A stretch of 64,000 bases of DNA, from NCBI GenBank assembly GCA_038198775.1, contig JBBPZV010000001.1, positions 69,366 to 133,365 of the forward strand. Reading direction: 5' to 3'. The stretch comes from JACCYJ01 sp038198775 (GTDB lineage: Bacteria > Actinomycetota > Actinomycetes > Propionibacteriales > Nocardioidaceae). The notes below the pieces were generated by a model. That model saw nothing but the letters and a program-made list of their open reading frames with translations. It made no database searches and was not told where the DNA came from. Positions 9,092-17,680 of the stretch are shown one piece after another. The first letter of the stretch is position 1. Each line of letters begins with the position of its first letter. The translations under genes and the position numbers were made by a program.

Positions 9092-10216
9092 GTGGACTTG
9101 GAGCCGGCGCTGCCGCGGCACATGTACGTCGACTCGACGCACTGGGAGACCGAGCGGGAACGGGTGCTGAACAGGTCCTGGCTGTGCGTGGGCCGGCTGG
9201 ACGGCCTCGGACTCGATGCCGACGAGCGGGTCGCGGTCGTCGACATCGCCGGTGAGTCCGTGCTGCTGACACGCGATGCTGGCGGCCGGCTGCACGGGGC
9301 GTACAACGTGTGCCGTCACCGTGGCGCGCAGCTGGTGCCGCACCAGCCGGGACAGCCGCCCCCGGCGGTCCGCCCCGCGCGGGCGCTGCGCTGCCCGTAC
9401 CACTCCTGGACCTACGACCTGGGCGGCGCTCTGCTCAAGGCTCCCCATGCCGGGGGCATGACCGAGACCGACCGGAGGCGCTTTGCCCTGCACCCGGTTG
9501 CGGTCGAGGCGTGGCTCGGCTTCGGCTTCGTCCATCTCAGCCCGCCGGCCGCCACCTCGCTGTCCGACGAGCTGGCGGCCGTCGCCGAGCGGCTGCGGCG
9601 CTACCCGCTGGCGAGGCTGGTGCGGGGCCACTCGCTGAGCTACGACGTCAGGGCCAACTACAAGGTGCTTAGCGAGAACTACAACGAGTGCTACCACTGC
9701 GGGCCGGTGCACCCCGAGCTGTCCAGGCTGGTCCCGGCCTTCGCCACCGGCGGTGGTCGGGACCTGGACTGGAACGACGGCATCCCGCACCGAGAAGGCG
9801 CCTGGACGTTCACGACGAGCGGCACGTCGACGCGAGCGCCGTTCCACGACCTCGACGAGGCGGAGCGCACCCGGCACAAGGGGGAGCTGGTGCATCCCAA
9901 CCTGTTCTTGTCCTGCTCGGCCGACCACGTCGCGGCATACACGCTGTGGCCGCTGGCGGTCGACCGGACCCGGGTCGTCTGTGACCTGCTGTTCGCTCCG
10001 GAGGAGGCGGCGCGGGACGACTTCGATCCCTGCGACGCCGCCGGACTCTGGGACCTGGTCAACCGGCAGGACTGGGCCGTCTGCGAGTCGGTCCAGCGGG
10101 GGATGAGCTCGCGGGCCTACCGGCAGGGCTGGTTCGCGCCGATGGAGGACGCGAGCGCCGACATCCGCCGCTGGCTGCTGCCGCGCCTGGGCCAGGAGGA
10201 CGGCGGCGATGGTTGA
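9092..10216 (+). CDS. Rieske aromatic-ring-hydroxylating-type oxygenase, alpha subunit
   Basis: Mononuclear iron oxygenase of 374 residues. The Rieske [2Fe-2S] ligands are C74-x-H76 and C101-x2-H104. The catalytic iron site is in NYNECYHCGPVHPEL, with H202 and H207. This spacing and the YNECYHC wording resemble the glycine-betaine, choline and stachydrine monooxygenase group rather than benzene-type dioxygenases, so the likely reaction is oxidative N-demethylation or hydroxylation of a quaternary amine. That is inference. The GTG start is preceded by AGGAGG. The next gene overlaps its stop and encodes a sarcosine-oxidase-like flavoprotein. No reductase partner is encoded in the window. Confidence 0.88.
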   Translation: MDLEPALPRHMYVDSTHWETERERVLNRSWLCVGRLDGLGLDADERVAVVDIAGESVLLTRDAGGRLHGAYNVCRHRGAQLVPHQPGQPPPAVRPARALRCPYHSWTYDLGGALLKAPHAGGMTETDRRRFALHPVAVEAWLGFGFVHLSPPAATSLSDELAAVAERLRRYPLARLVRGHSLSYDVRANYKVLSENYNECYHCGPVHPELSRLVPAFATGGGRDLDWNDGIPHREGAWTFTTSGTSTRAPFHDLDEAERTRHKGELVHPNLFLSCSADHVAAYTLWPLAVDRTRVVCDLLFAPEEAARDDFDPCDAAGLWDLVNRQDWAVCESVQRGMSSRAYRQGWFAPMEDASADIRRWLLPRLGQEDGGDG

Positions 10217-11372
10217 GCGGGCGGAGTACGTCGTCGTGGGTCTCGGCGCCTGGGGGAGCGCGGCCGCGTACCAGCTGGCGCGCCGTGGCGCCGACGTGGT
10301 CGGCCTCGAGCAGTTCGAGCTCGGCCACGTCCGGGGCGCCTCACACGACACCTCCCGGATCCTGCGCCACAGCTACCACACGCCTGGGTACGTGGAGCTG
10401 ACCTGCGCGGCGTACGACGACTGGGCCGACCTGGAGCGCGTCTGCGGCGAGCGGCTGGTGACGGTGGTCGGGGGGCTCGACCTCTTCCCTCCCGACGCCA
10501 GCGTGGCGCCCGAGGAGCACACGTCTTCCCTGGCGGCCAACGGGGTGCCGTTCGAGCTGCTCGGGCGGGTCGACGTGCAGCGGCGGTTCCCGCAGTTCCG
10601 GCTGCCCGAGGGCACGGTTGGCCTCTACCAGCCGCGGGGAGCCGTCGTACCGGCTGCCAAGGGCACCGCGACGTTGCAGCGGCTGGCGGCATTCGCCGGT
10701 GCCCGGCTGCACGAGCGCTGTCCGGTGACCGCCGTACGCGACCGAGGGGTTTCCGGCGTCGAGGTCGAGACTCCGGAAGCGACATGGCGCTGCCGACGGC
10801 TGGTCGTGTGTGCGGACGCGTGGACCAACGACGTGCTCGCCGGCCTGGACATGGAGTTGCCCCTGCGGGTGACCCAGGAGCAGTTCAGCTACTTCGCACC
10901 GGCAGACCCCGAGCAGTTCGCCCCGGGACGGATGCCTCTGTGGATATGGCTCGGCACCCCGTCGTTCTACGGCTTCCCCTGCTACGGCGAGCCCGCGGTC
11001 AAGGTGGCCCAGGACTGCGGAGGGCCGCCGGTCACCGGAGGAAGCCGGTCCTTCGATCCCGACCCAGGCCGCGAGGCACTGGTCGCCGCCTTCGTGGCCG
11101 AGACGCTTCCGGACCTCGGAGTCCGGCTGCGGTCGAAGACGTGCCTCTACACGCTGACGCCCGACCGGGACTTCGTGCTCGGGCAGCTGCCGGGCCACCC
11201 GGCCGTCTCCGTCGCGATCGGCGCCGGCCACGGCTTCAAGTTCACTCCGACCGTGGGCCGGCTGCTGGCCGAGCTGGCGACGACCGGAGGCTGCGACGCC
11301 GACCTCGCGCCGTACGCGCTCGACCGGCCGTGGCTCGTCGACCCCCCGCCGGCAGCCCAGTGGGTGGTGTGA
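10209..11372 (+). CDS. Monomeric sarcosine oxidase-like FAD oxidoreductase
   Basis: DAO-superfamily flavoenzyme of 387 residues, the usual length for monomeric sarcosine or N-methyltryptophan oxidase. The N-terminus has the FAD dinucleotide motif GLGAWGSAAA. GASHDTSRILRHSY matches the family's conserved segment. Cys312 in KTCLYTLTPD sits where sarcosine oxidase attaches FAD covalently, and GHGFKF closes the active site. It overlaps the Rieske gene by eight bases, so the two enzymes probably act in sequence: the oxygenase demethylates, this enzyme oxidises the resulting N-methyl amino acid to formaldehyde and peroxide. The substrate is inferred, not shown. Confidence 0.88.
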   Translation: MVERAEYVVVGLGAWGSAAAYQLARRGADVVGLEQFELGHVRGASHDTSRILRHSYHTPGYVELTCAAYDDWADLERVCGERLVTVVGGLDLFPPDASVAPEEHTSSLAANGVPFELLGRVDVQRRFPQFRLPEGTVGLYQPRGAVVPAAKGTATLQRLAAFAGARLHERCPVTAVRDRGVSGVEVETPEATWRCRRLVVCADAWTNDVLAGLDMELPLRVTQEQFSYFAPADPEQFAPGRMPLWIWLGTPSFYGFPCYGEPAVKVAQDCGGPPVTGGSRSFDPDPGREALVAAFVAETLPDLGVRLRSKTCLYTLTPDRDFVLGQLPGHPAVSVAIGAGHGFKFTPTVGRLLAELATTGGCDADLAPYALDRPWLVDPPPAAQWVV

Positions 11373-11376
11373 GCGC

Positions 11377-11976
11377 TCAGCCGAGGTCAGTGACGGCGAT
11401 ATCGAGCTCGTAGGCCAACGCTTCGCGGATCCAGCTGCGCAGCTGGGAGCGGCTGACGCTGCGGTAGACCAGGGCGGCGACCGCGAGACCGTCCAGCAGC
11501 CCGCCGATCCGGGCCACCGTGCCCGCCGGGTCGGCGCAGCGGAACGCACCGGCCTCGACACCCTCGACCACGGCGGCGTGCAGTGCGGCGCGCCAACGTG
11601 CGTCCAGGTGGCGCAGCGCGGTCCGGATCGGCGGATGCCGCAGCGCCATCGACCAGGCGTCGATCCACAGCGTCCACCCTGGTGCGGCGCCGGTGGGGCC
11701 GTAGCCGGCGACGACTCGACGAAGCCGGTCCAGCGGGCCCAAGGCCCGGGCGACCGCCCGGTCGAGGCGCGCGAGGTCGCGATCAACCGCGTACTCCAGT
11801 GCCTGGGCGAGCAGCCGGTCCCGGGTGGCGAAGTGGTAGAACACGAGCCCGGTGCTGACGCCCAGCGAAGCAGCGACGTCGTGCACCCGCAGCGCGCCCA
11901 GGCCGAGCCGCTCGGCCTGCTCGACGGTCGCCGCCAGGATCTCCTCCCGCCGCACCTCCACCTGCCGGCGACCCAT
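11377..11976 (-). CDS. TetR-family transcriptional regulator (BetI-like)
   Basis: DNA-binding repressor of 199 residues. The N-terminal helix-turn-helix spans about residues 10-55, with VHDVAASLGVSTGLVFYHF as the recognition region. The C-terminal ligand domain (GWTLWIDAWSMALRHP) resembles BetI-type regulators, which fits a nearby quaternary-amine pathway. It is convergent with the flavoenzyme gene, four bases apart. The ATG at 11976 is the natural start. The ligand and operators are unknown. Confidence 0.87.
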   Translation of the reverse strand: MGRRQVEVRREEILAATVEQAERLGLGALRVHDVAASLGVSTGLVFYHFATRDRLLAQALEYAVDRDLARLDRAVARALGPLDRLRRVVAGYGPTGAAPGWTLWIDAWSMALRHPPIRTALRHLDARWRAALHAAVVEGVEAGAFRCADPAGTVARIGGLLDGLAVAALVYRSVSRSQLRSWIREALAYELDIAVTDLG

Positions 11977-12014
11977 GCCAGCCGACCCTATCGACGCCGT
12001 CGCGCCCGGCCTGA

Positions 12015-12794
12015 TCACCCGTCCCGGGCACCGGCCAGGGAAGCACAGCGGACCATCTCGCCGGGCACCTGCGCGCTGTGGCAGCCGGCGTTCCGGGTGA
12101 CCGCGAGCGCGCTCAGGGCGAGGGCACCGCCGGCAGCCACGTCCAGCAGGTAGTGGTTGCCGGTGCCGACCACGACCAGCGCCGTGACCAGCGGGTACGA
12201 GGCCCACAGTAGCCTGAACGCGAGCCGTTGGGCCATCAGCAGCGCCACTATCCCGGCCCAGACCGCCCAGGCGATGTGCAGCGATGGCATCGCGGCGTAC
12301 GGGTCGGGGGTCGTCGTCGACGAGGTGGGCGACGCCACCCCGGTCGCGACCGCGGTGTCGATGAAGCCCGTGCCGGGGATCAACCGTGGTGGCGCCACCG
12401 GATACAGCCAGAAGGCGAGGAGTCCCAGGGCGCAGATGACCACCAGCGCGTTGCGTGCCGAGCGGTAGAGGTCCGGCCGTCGCCAGTAGCACAGCACCAG
12501 CACCACGGCGGTGAGCCCGAGATGCAGCAGCTGGTAGTACCAGCTGCTGGCCAACGCAAGCGTGTGATGGGCGGAGACCCAGACGTTGAACGGCATCTCC
12601 ATGTCGAGGTGCAGCGCCCGCTCCAGGCCCACGATGTCGTCGGCGTTGGCCAGGGCGGCACCCCGGCGCGTCGGCGCCAGCCCCCGGATGTGGTCGTAGA
12701 GGACGAAGAGGACCGCAGCGATCGCGACCTCTCCCACAAGCAACGGTCGCCGCCGCAGGACAGCGGCGCGCTCCGAGAGCGTCGCGGCGAACAC
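12015..12794 (-). CDS. PAP2-family membrane phosphatase
   Basis: Integral membrane protein of 259 residues with about six hydrophobic segments. The phosphatase motifs are a degenerate first motif, PSLHIAW, and GTGNHYLLDVAAG with the conserved His and Asp. YPVAPPRL before motif 2 is typical of the bacterial PAP2 group related to AUR1/inositol-phosphorylceramide synthase. The likely substrate is a lipid phosphate or prenyl pyrophosphate at the membrane face. It lies 38 bp upstream of the TetR gene on the same strand and may be cotranscribed with it. Confidence 0.85.
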   Translation of the reverse strand: MFAATLSERAAVLRRRPLLVGEVAIAAVLFVLYDHIRGLAPTRRGAALANADDIVGLERALHLDMEMPFNVWVSAHHTLALASSWYYQLLHLGLTAVVLVLCYWRRPDLYRSARNALVVICALGLLAFWLYPVAPPRLIPGTGFIDTAVATGVASPTSSTTTPDPYAAMPSLHIAWAVWAGIVALLMAQRLAFRLLWASYPLVTALVVVGTGNHYLLDVAAGGALALSALAVTRNAGCHSAQVPGEMVRCASLAGARDG

Positions 12795-12887
12795 TCGACA
12801 ACGCTATCGCGTCAGGCACCGCATCCGGCTCCCCCCACGGCCCGGCGAGCTGCAGCAGTCTGCGGCGCGAGCGAGCGACGGCTTGGC

Positions 12888-12951
12888 GACAAGTCACGGA
12901 TGGTCGGACCAGAAGTCACGGATGGTCGGGCCGGAAGTCTCGGATGGTCGT
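12888..12951 (+). repeat. Three tandem 22-bp units, site B
   Basis: Cores AAGTCACGGATGGTCGG start at 12891, 12913 and 12935 (the third has one change), a strict 22-bp period. The unit matches site A at 946-1011. The array touches the stop codon of the minus-strand CocE hydrolase gene, just as site A touches that of the S9 peptidase gene. Read on the gene strand, the units follow the stop codon directly and would be in the 3' untranslated region. Confidence 0.85.
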
Positions 12952-14867
12952 CAGTGGCGGGGGAGGACCTGGTGCCAGTGCCGACGGGCGATGACCGCGT
13001 CGTCCTCGCTCGCCTCGAGGTCGATCTCGACCTCGTAGTGCTCGGGGCCGATGTGGACGTCGAGCGTGGAACGGGCCGCCACCGCGACCTCGGGCCAGCG
13101 GATCCAGAACTCCGCCTCCGCCTGTGCCCGCTGGGAGAAGCTGCGGGTGTCGACGCTGACGCGACCGGCGTAGTGCTCGCCCGCGAGGCCGGCGTGCCGT
13201 ACCGGGTACGTGGAGCCGGAGTCGACGACACAGCACACCTCCCGGGCCAAGATGTCGCGTTCGACCCGCCAGACCACACCGTCGGGGTCCTCGCCCGCCT
13301 CCGCGTCGCCCGGCCTCAGCTCCGGGGGGGCGTACGGGGACTCCCCCGACCACACCGGCAGCACCAGCTCGCCGCCGTGCACGGTGAGGGTGAGCGGAGC
13401 GGGCGGCGCCGCCGTGTTCGGCCAGTCGGCACCGGCCACCGACAGCCGCAGCCGCTGGCCCGGGGCCAGCTCGTAGGCGCACGCGTCCAGCACCATGGCC
13501 ACGTCGTAGCACCGGCCGGGCTCGAGCGCTGCCGGGTCGCTTCGGCTGTCGCGGAACGCCAGGTCCAGCGAGCCGCGGCAGATCAGGGCCGAGGTGCCGT
13601 CGGGGAAGACGTCACACAGCTTCGCCGACACCGACGCGGACGGCTGGTCGGCGCTGACCCGCAGCCGGAGCACCGGATGTCCGAGCATGGTGATCGCGTC
13701 GCCGTCCCACTCCCAGCGGATCGAGGCGTCGTCGTCGACCCGCTGGTCCAGGCTGAGCCCCCAGGGCAGGTGCCCCGCGCAGTCGATCCACGCGTCGACC
13801 CCGGTGTCGGCCCGGACGGGGTACGGAGGGCGGGCGGCGAGCGGCCTGGCATCGTCCCGGACCCGCGGGCACGGCCAGTCCTCGCGCACCCAGCGGCCGT
13901 CGGAGTCGGCGAGGTCGGGCTGGGGGCGGGTGGACCGCCGCACGAACACGGTGGCGGCCGGCCCCTCGGCGGCTCCGTCGTCGCGGCCGCGCAGCCAGCG
14001 GTCCCACCAGGTGACCATCTCGGGCACGAGGTCGATGCGCGGGCCCGGGATGGCGGTGTCCGTCGCGGCGTGCGCCCACGGCCCGGCCAGCAGCCGGTGG
14101 GGCACACCGGCCTCGGCCAACGCGGCCACGGTCCGGAAGGAGTTGTTGCGGTAGCCGTCGGCCCACCCGGCGACCAGCATCGTGGGGCAGCGGATCCGGT
14201 CGTACGCCGGCGCCAACGAGCCGGACCGCCAGTAGTCGCCGTCGGTCCGCTCCCGCAACCACGTCAGCAGCCACGGCTCGCACGCCCGGACCCGGCGCAG
14301 CCACTCCTCGCGCCAGCCGGGTCCCCACACCGCGGGCACCGGCGGGAGCGCGTTCATCGGCGTCATGTAGTGGCAGTAGTCGACGAGGTCGAGGACGCGC
14401 AGCGCGCCGCCGCGCCAGTGCACGTCGTCGGTCCACCGGTCGTCGCTGGCGTAGATCGCGATGACCGCCCGCAGCTCCGGCGGCCGCTCGCACGCCAGCT
14501 GCAGCGCGTTGAACCCCGAGTACGACGTGCCGTACATCCCGACCGCACCGTCGCACCACGCCTGGGCCGCCAGCCAGGCGATGACCTCGACGAGGTCCGC
14601 CTGCTCCTGCGGCGGGTACTCGTCGACGGCGTCACCCCCGGACGAGCCGGTGCCGCGCAGGTCGAGCCGGCACACCGCGTAGGCGTGCTCGTCGCGCAGC
14701 CGGGCGTACTCCGGCCGGTACGACGCGGTGAGGTCGTCCTTGCGGTACGGCAGCGCCTCCAGGATGCACGGCTGGGGCCCGGCGGCCGGGTCGGGCAGCC
14801 AGAGCGTCGCCGCCAGCTCGACGCCGTCCCGCATCGGGATCCGGACCTCCGCGGTCGACCCCGTCAC
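12951..14867 (-). CDS. CocE/NonD-family hydrolase (X-Pro dipeptidyl-peptidase-like)
   Basis: Serine hydrolase of 638 residues, the normal CocE length. The N-terminus VRIPMRDGVELAATLWLP is the family hallmark. The nucleophile is in GTSYSG near residue 120, preceded by the oxyanion region LDLRGTGSSGG. The C-terminal third fits the jelly-roll PepX_C domain. Family members cleave esters, beta-lactams or X-Pro peptides, so the substrate is open. No signal peptide is visible. The GTG start lies four bases after the P1 peptidase stop, so both genes are one operon. Confidence 0.9.
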   Translation of the reverse strand: MTGSTAEVRIPMRDGVELAATLWLPDPAAGPQPCILEALPYRKDDLTASYRPEYARLRDEHAYAVCRLDLRGTGSSGGDAVDEYPPQEQADLVEVIAWLAAQAWCDGAVGMYGTSYSGFNALQLACERPPELRAVIAIYASDDRWTDDVHWRGGALRVLDLVDYCHYMTPMNALPPVPAVWGPGWREEWLRRVRACEPWLLTWLRERTDGDYWRSGSLAPAYDRIRCPTMLVAGWADGYRNNSFRTVAALAEAGVPHRLLAGPWAHAATDTAIPGPRIDLVPEMVTWWDRWLRGRDDGAAEGPAATVFVRRSTRPQPDLADSDGRWVREDWPCPRVRDDARPLAARPPYPVRADTGVDAWIDCAGHLPWGLSLDQRVDDDASIRWEWDGDAITMLGHPVLRLRVSADQPSASVSAKLCDVFPDGTSALICRGSLDLAFRDSRSDPAALEPGRCYDVAMVLDACAYELAPGQRLRLSVAGADWPNTAAPPAPLTLTVHGGELVLPVWSGESPYAPPELRPGDAEAGEDPDGVVWRVERDILAREVCCVVDSGSTYPVRHAGLAGEHYAGRVSVDTRSFSQRAQAEAEFWIRWPEVAVAARSTLDVHIGPEHYEVEIDLEASEDDAVIARRHWHQVLPRH

Positions 14868-14871
14868 GTCG

Positions 14872-15975
14872 TCACCCGGCCCGCTCCCGCAGCAGCCGCC
14901 GGACCTCGCCGGGGGGCAAGCCCTCGCTGCGGTTGCCGGAGCGACCGGTCACCGTGGGGGAGGCGAGCAGGGAGTTGAGCACCGCCTCCTCGCTGGCCTC
15001 GACGACGGCCTCGAACAGCGGGTTGAGCGCGCCACCGGACACCGCGACCGGGCCGTCGTACCCGCCCGCCCGGTCGGCCCGTAGCCCCGTCGCGGCGGCG
15101 AGGAAGATCTCGCCGCTGCCGTGATGCGCCACCGAGCCGGCACGGGCCAGCCCCAGGCCGACCCGCCGGGCCAGCCGGGCGCAGCCGAAGCCGTCGACGG
15201 CGGCGTCGGTGACGACGATCCCGATGCACGAGCCCGCCGGAGGCCGGGGCGGTGGCGGGCCGGCGGGGAGCAGGCGGCCGACCGGCACGCCGTCGACCGT
15301 GAGCCGTCGCCGGTCGCCGAAGTTCGTCATCAGCAGCACCCCGAGGGTGTGGCCGTCGGGTGTCACCCGGGAGGCGGTGCCGATGCCGCCCTTGAAGCCG
15401 AGGCAGGTCATGCCGGTGCCGGATCCCACGCTGCCCTCGGCCGGTGGTTCGGACCCGCCGCGCGATGTCAGCGCCTGCGCCCAGGCCGACGCCACGTCGG
15501 AGCGGCCGACCTGCATGCGCCGGGCGTCGTTGAGATACGAGTCGTCACACTCGGCGACCACCGGGATGACGAAGTTCTCTGCGACGTCCGGGTGCCGTTC
15601 CAGCAGCAGCTCGCAGGCGGCGTCGTACACCCGTCCCAGCTGCAGCGTGGAGGTCAAGAAGACCGGCGTCTCCAGCAGGCCCCACTCGGCGGCGGTGACG
15701 AACCCGGTGCACTCTCCGGCGCCGTTGAGGACCGCCCCCCCGGCCGGAACGAGCCGATCGAGCGCGTCGTCGGCGACCACCAGCACGGTGACACCGGTGC
15801 GGGCCACGCCGCGACCCGCCGGGGGATCCGGCTCTTCGCGCCACACGGTCGCGTGACCGAGCCCGACGCCGGGGACGTCCAGCACCGAGTTCGTCCGACC
15901 CGGGGGGAGGAACCCGATGCTGATTCCCAGGTCAGCAGCACGCGGCACATGGGCATCCTGCCGCACCGCTGGCAT
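14872..15975 (-). CDS. P1 (S58) family peptidase, DmpA-like
   Basis: N-terminal-nucleophile aminopeptidase of 367 residues. NSVLDVPGVGLGHATVW near the start is typical of S58. The autoprocessing site is likely around the central GGIGTASR stretch, and the C-terminal part has GGALNPLFEAV. These enzymes self-cleave and release N-terminal amino acids or beta-peptides. The ATG at 15975 is nine bases from the divergent deacetylase GTG, leaving little promoter room; a later start is possible for either gene. It is cotranscribed with the CocE hydrolase, suggesting a peptide or amide degradation pair. Confidence 0.88.
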   Translation of the reverse strand: MPAVRQDAHVPRAADLGISIGFLPPGRTNSVLDVPGVGLGHATVWREEPDPPAGRGVARTGVTVLVVADDALDRLVPAGGAVLNGAGECTGFVTAAEWGLLETPVFLTSTLQLGRVYDAACELLLERHPDVAENFVIPVVAECDDSYLNDARRMQVGRSDVASAWAQALTSRGGSEPPAEGSVGSGTGMTCLGFKGGIGTASRVTPDGHTLGVLLMTNFGDRRRLTVDGVPVGRLLPAGPPPPRPPAGSCIGIVVTDAAVDGFGCARLARRVGLGLARAGSVAHHGSGEIFLAAATGLRADRAGGYDGPVAVSGGALNPLFEAVVEASEEAVLNSLLASPTVTGRSGNRSEGLPPGEVRRLLRERAG

Positions 15976-15984
15976 GCTGGCGAC

Positions 15985-17064
15985 GTGTCCCTCCCCGCCG
16001 TGTGGTCCCCCGACACGCTCCGCCACGTACCCGGGGGGGAGATCTGGCTCGGCGTCGACACCGTCGGCACCGAGGTCCCCGAGCGGGTCGAGGTCATCCG
16101 CGCCGCGGTGACCGCCGCCGGCCACCGGCTGGTCGAGGCCGACGGGCACCCAGATGCCAGCGTCGCGGCGGTCCACGACCCGGCACTGCTCGCGCACCTG
16201 CGCGACGTGCACCGGGAGTGGATGGCGGCCGGCTACGCCGAGGACCCCGGTCAGGACCGTGTCGTTCCCTACTTCTTCCCCACCGCGGCGATGCTCGGGC
16301 CGCTGCCGGCGCACCGGGCGGCGGCCGTCCATGCCCGGGCGGGCCAGTTCGGCTACGACACGATGACGCTGGTCGGACCGGGCACGTACGCCGCGGCCCG
16401 GGCCGCCGCCGACTGCGCGCTGACCGCCGCCGACCTGGTCGCCGGCGGAGAGCCGCTGGCGTACGCGCTGTGCCGCCCGCCGGGTCATCACGTCACCCGC
16501 GCCGGCTATGGAGGGTCCTGCTACCTCAACAACTCCGCCGTGGCCGCCCAGGCACTGCGCGACGCAGGCTTCGCCCGGGTCGCCGTGGTCGACCTGGACG
16601 CTCACCACGGCAACGGGACGGCGGCGATCTTCTACCAGCGGGAGGACGTGTTCTACGGCTCCCTGCACGTCGACCCGGGGCACGGGTGGTTCCCGCACGT
16701 GGTGGGCTTCGCCGACGAGACCGGCGCCGGCGCCGGCGTTGGCACGACGCTGAACGTCCCGCTGCCGCCGGGGTCGGGGGACGAGATGTGGTGCGACGCG
16801 CTCGACCGCGTGACCGAGCGCGTCGCGGCTTTCGGCGCCGAGGCGGTGGTGGTCTCGCTCGGTGTCGACGCCGCGGCCGCCGACCCGGAGAGCCCGCTGC
16901 TGGTCAGCGAGGCCGGCTACCGGGCCGCGGGTCGCGCCCTCGGCGGGCTGGCGCTCCCCACGGTGGTGGTGCAGGAGGGCGGCTACCACCTGCCCTCGCT
17001 CGGCGACCTGGTCTGCGCCTACCTCGACGGGCATGCCGGACATCTCGACAAGGGAGGAACCTGA
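15985..17064 (+). CDS. Histone-deacetylase-family amidohydrolase (acetylpolyamine type)
   Basis: Zinc-dependent deacetylase of 359 residues. RPPGHHV is the conserved active-site His segment, and the zinc ligands are in DLDAHHGNG and SLGVDAAAADPE. GGYH near the C-terminus carries the transition-state position, here His-adjacent. Length and wording fit acetylpolyamine amidohydrolase and class II-like bacterial enzymes, so the likely role is deacetylating polyamines or related amides. It is cytosolic, with no signal. The stop overlaps the ATG of the VOC gene (TGATG). Confidence 0.88.
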   Translation: MSLPAVWSPDTLRHVPGGEIWLGVDTVGTEVPERVEVIRAAVTAAGHRLVEADGHPDASVAAVHDPALLAHLRDVHREWMAAGYAEDPGQDRVVPYFFPTAAMLGPLPAHRAAAVHARAGQFGYDTMTLVGPGTYAAARAAADCALTAADLVAGGEPLAYALCRPPGHHVTRAGYGGSCYLNNSAVAAQALRDAGFARVAVVDLDAHHGNGTAAIFYQREDVFYGSLHVDPGHGWFPHVVGFADETGAGAGVGTTLNVPLPPGSGDEMWCDALDRVTERVAAFGAEAVVVSLGVDAAAADPESPLLVSEAGYRAAGRALGGLALPTVVVQEGGYHLPSLGDLVCAYLDGHAGHLDKGGT

Positions 17065-17501
17065 TGGTGGGACCGCTGCTGCAGATCACCTTCGACTGCT
17101 CGGACCCGGCCGGGCTGTCCCGTTTCTGGGCCGCCGCGCTCGGCTACGAGGAGCAGGCGCCTCCGGAGGGGTACGAGTCCTGGGACCAGCTGCTGGAGCG
17201 GATGGGCGTCCCCGAGGCCGAACGCGACAGCCGGGCCGCGGTCGTCGACCCTGACGGTGTCCGGCCCCGGCTGTTCTTCCAGCGGGTCCCCGAGGCAAAG
17301 ACGGCCAAGAACCGGGTGCACCTCGACGTGCACGTGGCGGTCGGCATGAGCGGCGAGGAGCGGCGCCGCACGATCGAGGCGGAGGCGGCCCGGCTGACCG
17401 GCCTCGGGGCGACGGTGCTGCGCCGGGTCGAGCCGGAGCTGCTGAGCGAGTTCTTCATCGTGCTGGCCGACCCGGAGGGAAACGAGCTCTGCGTGGAGTG
17501 A
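17064..17501 (+). CDS. VOC-family glyoxalase-like protein
   Basis: Small protein of 145 residues with the paired beta-alpha-beta-beta-beta halves of the vicinal oxygen chelate superfamily (Glyoxalase_6-like). The first half begins LLQITFDCSDPAGLSRFW and the second ends DPEGNELCVE, the usual metal-binding Glu region. The His of the first half is replaced (ITFDC), so enzymatic activity is uncertain. It is coupled to the deacetylase gene by a TGATG overlap. The specific substrate is unknown. Confidence 0.8.
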   Translation: MVGPLLQITFDCSDPAGLSRFWAAALGYEEQAPPEGYESWDQLLERMGVPEAERDSRAAVVDPDGVRPRLFFQRVPEAKTAKNRVHLDVHVAVGMSGEERRRTIEAEAARLTGLGATVLRRVEPELLSEFFIVLADPEGNELCVE

Positions 17502-17504
17502 GGC

Positions 17505-17590
17505 GTTGCTTTCCCACGTTCACCTGGGAAGGCAACACTTCCCATGGGGCACAACCTGTGCGAAGTGTCGCTCAGCCATGGGAAGTGGGA
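17505..17590 (+). repeat. Structured intergenic element, copy R1
   Basis: Starts three bases after the VOC stop codon, between convergent genes. Stem I pairs GTTGCTTTCCCA (17505-17516) with TGGGAAGGCAAC (17525-17536) around the loop CGTTCACC. Stem II pairs CACTTC with GAAGTG (to 17567), capped by GCACA-ACC-TGTGC. A conserved tail GCTCAGCCATGGGAAGT follows and can alternatively pair perfectly, over 11 bases, with ACTTCCCATGG at 17537. It matches copies at 29071 and 39366 with compensatory changes. It could act as a terminator or a mobile hairpin repeat. Confidence 0.8.
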
Positions 17591-17680
17591 GCTCCGGCAG
17601 TCGGCTGCGCGGCCGGACGGGTCAGCTGCCGATGGGCGTGGCGGCTACACGGTTCCGGTCGCGGTGTTGGTGCACCACGG

